Positions 60,336 to 64,000 of a stretch of 64,000 bases of DNA are shown here, piece after piece. Origin of the DNA: Seminavis robusta (taxonomy: Eukaryota > Bacillariophyta > Bacillariophyceae > Naviculales > Naviculaceae). The DNA lies in NCBI GenBank assembly GCA_903772945.1, contig CAICTM010000106.1, positions 55,944 through 119,943 on the forward strand, written 5' to 3'. The notes under the pieces are model-generated. The model had not been told where the DNA came from. It saw nothing but the letters and a program-made list of their open reading frames with translations, and did not search any database. Each line of letters begins with the position of its first letter. The stretch's first letter is position 1. The position numbers and the translations under genes are program-made.

Positions 60336-60400
60336 TAGCAGTAACGCTCTATATTTAGACACACTGTTATATTTACTGGATTCCTGAATCCCCCCCTGTA

Positions 60401-61465
60401 TATATATCTGAATGTTGACTGTATAATGGATGGGCCTCTCAAGTTGGCACTGTGGCCCCAAGATTTCAGCTGTTGCCATGCTCCACACGCGGCTGTAGCG
60501 CGTGTTCGCCGAAGCATTCCACTGCAACAGCAACCAGAGCCATCCAATTTAGAGCCTGTCACAGCGTGACACCGAGAGCTCAACGAGAACCAAGCACAAA
60601 GGCGCTTGTTGGGCGACAGATCTTTAGTGTTGGCACCATCTGTCCCTAAAAGACACACAATAAGTGAAGTCCAACCAATCATTTCAATACCACTTGTAGG
60701 AATTGGCCAGATCAGCTACTCGGCAGCTCTAAACATTCTGAGCACTTTTTTAAGAATGCGTGCGTCAGAGAAACACAATGGATAACACGCATTCGTTTTC
60801 TTCAACTAAATTTCTCTGCTTCAACTAAAATTTTCAGTGGCATGGCAACATCTGTGAGAATTAAGGTCTTTGAATTGACTAACTAAAGCCTTTGCGAAAC
60901 AATGCCAGCAACTTTCTGTTTTCAGTGTGAAAACAGTTCCCAAGAGACGCCCAAGCTTCGCAATTCGCCTTGCTATGCCAGCAACTGTCTTATTGGAGTA
61001 TGACTGTCTTGGACACTCGACAGCAGCTGTCCCAAATTTTAAACCTTCGAATAGAATTCTATTTTTATACCTCGCAGTCTTGCTGCCAGAGCCCTCAACC
61101 CCTTTAATTTGGTCTCCCAGACCACGCTCCTTTTGGTTTCCCCCTCAGTTGCACTCCCAAATCGATTTGCCGGCGTTTACTGTGTAAATTAGAGTACCGG
61201 CACTTCAGTTGCAGAATCAACGGTCATGTGTATCCGTAAGTACCAAACCTGTACTTAACGTTTTTTAACGTCTTTACAGGTGTGTGTGCGATTCGTGGAT
61301 AAAAAGAACCATTGAAGTTACTAAGGTTAAGGCTAAACTGAATTACAGAGGATTCGATTCCATTCGATTCCATCCAATCGTCCATCAAGCCTTTTTTGAA
61401 GGCACAGCGCTGACTTCTCTCCCTCATTGAATTGCTATGGCAAACAGGAGAGAATTCCGAGCTCG
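60401..61465. other. Intergenic, no gene recognised
   Basis: About 1.06 kb. The frame at 60927-61187 has no motif. CAATGCCAGCAACT/CTATGCCAGCAACT occurs twice at 60901 and 60973. GATTCGATTCCATTCGATTC near 61350 is a short tandem repeat. Confidence 0.45.
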
Positions 61466-61894
61466 TGCACTACGCTAAAAGCTAGTGTAAAGATCTTTCG
61501 AGTGTTTTGAGTTTGAGAGAATGAAAGTTATGAGAGAGATTAGAAAGCTATGAAAACTAATCAAATCAACGAGAGAGATCATCATCAAAGATGTAGATCT
61601 GGCTTCCCGCGGGAGACTATAAAGTGTGATAGAGTAGGTTGTAGTAGTAATCCTACGTCTCTCCACGATCCTAAAACCGAACGCGTGGAAGGTTTGTCTA
61701 GCCTGGATCTAGTAGCGTGGAAGTACTCCACGCTGGTAAAATATCTAGAGCGATGTTTCATCATCAACCTAGTATGACTAGCGCGGTCATTGAGAACCCT
61801 GTCTCAATGACTATTCACGAGAGACTCAGTCATGAGTCGAACTCAAACCCTATCTAGGATCGAGTCGCGAATAAGGCTAAGAGCCGTGTATGCA
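61466..61894 (-). repeat. 3' LTR of second gypsy element
   Basis: 429 bases starting TGCACTACGC and ending GTGTATGCA on the plus strand, with more differences from the 20205 and 24161 LTRs than those two have from each other. The flanking base context is GAGCTCG on the left. Confidence 0.92.
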
Positions 61895-62519
61895 TTCGCC
61901 CCCTGACAAGGGTCACAGAAGGCGCGACAGCAGTCGGACAAGGAGAACAATGATTTAAAGTGCGGGCACTCTCATGAGATTTGGATGTAGACATGTGCGT
62001 CGCACGATGGCAATCCTACAAGGGGATCAGGCCTTGTATGGTGTATATACCTTATGTTCCAAGTCTGGTAGACGTGCCGCCGTTGGCGGTAGCATGTTGG
62101 AGCCGTACAGTGCCATGTTCATTGACTCGGTCTATAGTGTAAGGACCTTTGTACTTTGGCTGACCGTACTTGCGGTGCTGATACTGTTGAATCATCACAG
62201 TAATCGTTGACATTGTATTGATGAGGACACGCGTTGCGTTTTCCCTATCGTTGTTTGTTGGATTAGTCGTTGGCGACGTTCCTTATTGTACTTCCAGTTG
62301 GCTTCTGAACCGGACGTTGTTGAATCGCGTCACGATTGAACAGAGCTGTGCGGGCGTTGCGCCAAGGTGGTATGAATCGTGGCATTCATTGCAAAGCGAA
62401 CCGCCGTGAGGACTCATCCCAGGATCATTCACGAGGTCGTCTTGGCACTTGATGTTTTGAACAGCGATCAAGTTACGTATGGTTTGATGAGCCGCTCGAC
62501 CTAAGAGTTGGCTTGAGGG

Positions 62520-63003
62520 TTACGCGTGGTGATGAACTTGCGCACGAAGTCCATATTCATCCCGGAGTGTCTTTTCGACCTCTGCGCGGAACTCACGTCC
62601 TCTATCCATGATAACCTCAGCAGGCCATGGATACCGAGTAGCCACGTTTGTTCTAGGACGATGGCTACTTCGTCTGCTGCCTTGGAGCAGATTTACAATC
62701 TCGAACATCCGGTTACGGGATCAATCATTGTCAAGCAATGAAGTGTGCAGGAATTCTTTTTCTTGGATCCCCGACGTTGTAAGGGCCTATCAGGTCAATA
62801 CATAGTCTTTCCCAAGGGATCTCCTCGCAAGTCTTTGGAGGCATCAATCCCAGCTTACGCGTCTGGGTTTGTTCATCTGGCAGCTTTGGCAACGCTGACA
62901 TACGGCCTGCACAGTCCTGCGCAGCCCTTTCCAGGTGTAGTGTTGGCTGATGGTTAGTTCCGTGCGAGTCTCGCCAGGATGCATCAGCACACCATGGTAC
63001 CAT
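62520..63003 (-). pseudogene. Integrase, H2C2 and catalytic core, degenerate
   Basis: On the minus strand, CQSC-like zinc-finger residues lie in the 62731-63003 frame, followed by GLMPPKTCEEIPWERLCIDL IGPY, the first catalytic aspartate region of gypsy integrases. The 62520-62708 frame continues with WPAEVIMDRGREFRAEVEKT LRDEYG, the second catalytic region. A frameshift separates the two. Confidence 0.85.
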
Positions 63004-63229
63004 TCAACTAGCTTCTTCTGCATAGTTTTAGGTAGACGATTTTCTCGTCCTTACTACTAAGTCGTAGGATTTATCCCCTCTGGGGAAGATTGCTTCTTGT
63101 AGTCGTTTGGCTTGTCTCTGAGGAGCTTCTTGATATCGTTGTCGTTTTTCTGACGATGTTCGATCTGGGGAACGAGAGAGGGAATCACTAGGGAAGTCCT
63201 CTTTCGTTTGCAGCCATGAGCTCAGCGAT

Positions 63230-63640
63230 CTCGCTGTGTCCATCGGTTCGAAGAACCGTCGTTGTTAGAGATGTTAAGTCTCGACAAGCATCGGCGACGA
63301 TGTTCTGTTCGCCCTTGATGTACCGTAGTTCAGGGCCGTATTCTTCCAGAATAAAGGCGCCATCGCATTACGCGACGGTATTGAAGTTCTTTACATGTAA
63401 GATTCTTGTGGTCCGTATGTACAACGATCTTCTGTCCTAGAAGATTGTTACGGAATTCTTTCAGATTTTCTACGATACTGAGAAGTTCTTCTCCGGTAAC
63501 TGTGTAACGTGTCTGAGCAGGGTTGAGCTTCCTGCTGTAGAACGCGATAGGTTTTCCCTTCGGGGAAATTACCGCACCTAGTTGGTATCACTCGCATCCG
63601 TGTGGATAACGAATGTATCGTTGAAGTCAGGGTAGGCGAG
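63230..63640 (-). pseudogene. RNase H domain, degenerate
   Basis: Minus-strand translation contains KPIAFYSRKLNPAQTRYTVT, GEELLSIVENLKEFRN and QKIVVHTDHKNLTC, then GPELRYIKGEQNIVADA, classic gypsy RNase H blocks. A small indel near 63365 shifts the frame. Confidence 0.82.
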
Positions 63641-64000
63641 CAAGTTTCTTTGCTGATATCTTCTTCATCTGGCTAAAGGCCTTGTGTGTTCGCTTCCCAT
63701 TTCCACTTCGTTGTTTTGGAATCAACGAAGCGAGTGGGGCCAGTAACATGTGATCGTCTAATCCACATGTCTGATAGTAGTTCCTAGTCAATTGAATCTA
63801 CGGAGTTCCTCCTGTTGGTAGGAGGAGCGATATTCTTGATGCGCGTCTATTTTCTTGGTTATGTTGATCCTTCTCGAGTATCCAGTAACCTAGTACTCAA
63901 GTTTCTCCTCTTGCGAAGAAGGACTTGGTAGATTGATCTTGATTCCGGCTTCTCGAAGCCTTCGGAGAACTTCATCCAACTTTTCAACGTGATCTGCCAG

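Larger units (their letters stand above)
59746..60400 (+). mobile_element. Small palindrome-bearing element, copy 2
   Basis: Inverted relative to copy 1. In order: AT-rich TATATTTATA block (59750-59805), a C run (59806-59815), GTCACGAGTGAC (59817-59828), TGACGTCA (59835-59842), TTCGCAAATCTCGTAGCAGC, a large palindrome (59991-60066), the leader CAAAAACAATTCTCTGAGCA, an intact 62-codon ORF, and an AT-rich end. Conserved order with scattered substitutions shows it is a dispersed unit. No transposase or reverse transcriptase is present. Confidence 0.72.
61466..64000 (-). mobile_element. Ty3/gypsy retrotransposon, 3' part, cut by window edge
   Basis: The 3' LTR (61466-61894) and polypurine tract match the element at 20205-24582. 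On the minus strand, reading inward, come integrase (about 62520-63003), a spacer, RNase H (about 63230-63640) and the beginning of the reverse-transcriptase region at the right edge. Integrase and RNase H are present here but deleted in the other copy. Several frameshifts interrupt the frames, so this copy also appears inactive. Confidence 0.92.

Noticed and set aside
1-64000. tRNA genes
   Set aside because: I looked for B-box GGTTCGAnTCC-like sequences with matching A boxes. Candidates such as 1170, 17579 and 63245 lacked an A box or acceptor stem. A tRNAscan run would be decisive.
1-64000. CRISPR arrays, operons, ribosome binding sites
   Set aside because: Introns, 5S type and gene content show a eukaryotic nuclear locus; the regular repeats seen are minisatellites without unique spacers.

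Overview
The window looks like nuclear DNA of a diatom, most likely a raphid pennate. No species can be fixed from sequence alone. Supporting points are small GT-AG introns of roughly 75-140 bases, a cyclin of the type expanded in diatoms, an LRR membrane protein of the kind common in diatoms, an ER-type leader followed by a phenylalanine-led plastid transit start, TGACGTCA promoter sites, a Ty3/gypsy element typical of stramenopiles, and very frequent CTAG and GGTACC words. An 8-base run of N at 33049-33056 shows it is part of an assembled scaffold.

Layout. 1-10.5 kb is gene-dense and ordinary: a mitochondrial-carrier-like protein cut by the left edge, an RPUSD2-type pseudouridine synthase, a solitary 5S rRNA gene, a plastid-targeted zinc-ribbon protein and an MFS transporter on a divergent promoter, and a dynamin-like GTPase. 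10.8-15.2 kb holds a tandem duplication of a surface protein gene (signal peptide plus hydrophobic C-terminal tail). 15.6-19 kb has an LRR membrane protein and a METTL24-like methyltransferase. 19-33.5 kb is repeat-rich. It contains three members of a second surface-protein family, one of them a pseudogene that lost its 5' end at a palindromic repeat and was later split by a gypsy element with a 4-base target duplication. The same stretch has two inverted-repeat elements, minisatellites, and a retroelement tail.

33.6-54.3 kb is again gene-rich: a cysteine-rich secreted protein, NSUN2 with a zinc finger, a secreted alpha/beta hydrolase, a four-exon chymotrypsin-fold protease, two CRAL-TRIO-like paralogues 6 kb apart, a TYW3-Kelch protein carrying only the start of TYW2, a MYND-finger gene with a one-base frameshift, and a VWA8-type AAA/VWA protein. 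54.3-64 kb is sparse: a cyclin bracketed by two inverted copies of a small element that carries a palindrome and a short basic ORF, then the 3' part of a second gypsy element running off the right edge.

No operons are expected here. The functional themes are RNA modification (RPUSD2, NSUN2, TYW3), cell-surface proteins in small duplicated families, and repeat-driven remodelling. The least explained objects are the paired small elements around the cyclin, and the intron present in only one of the two tandem surface-protein paralogues.
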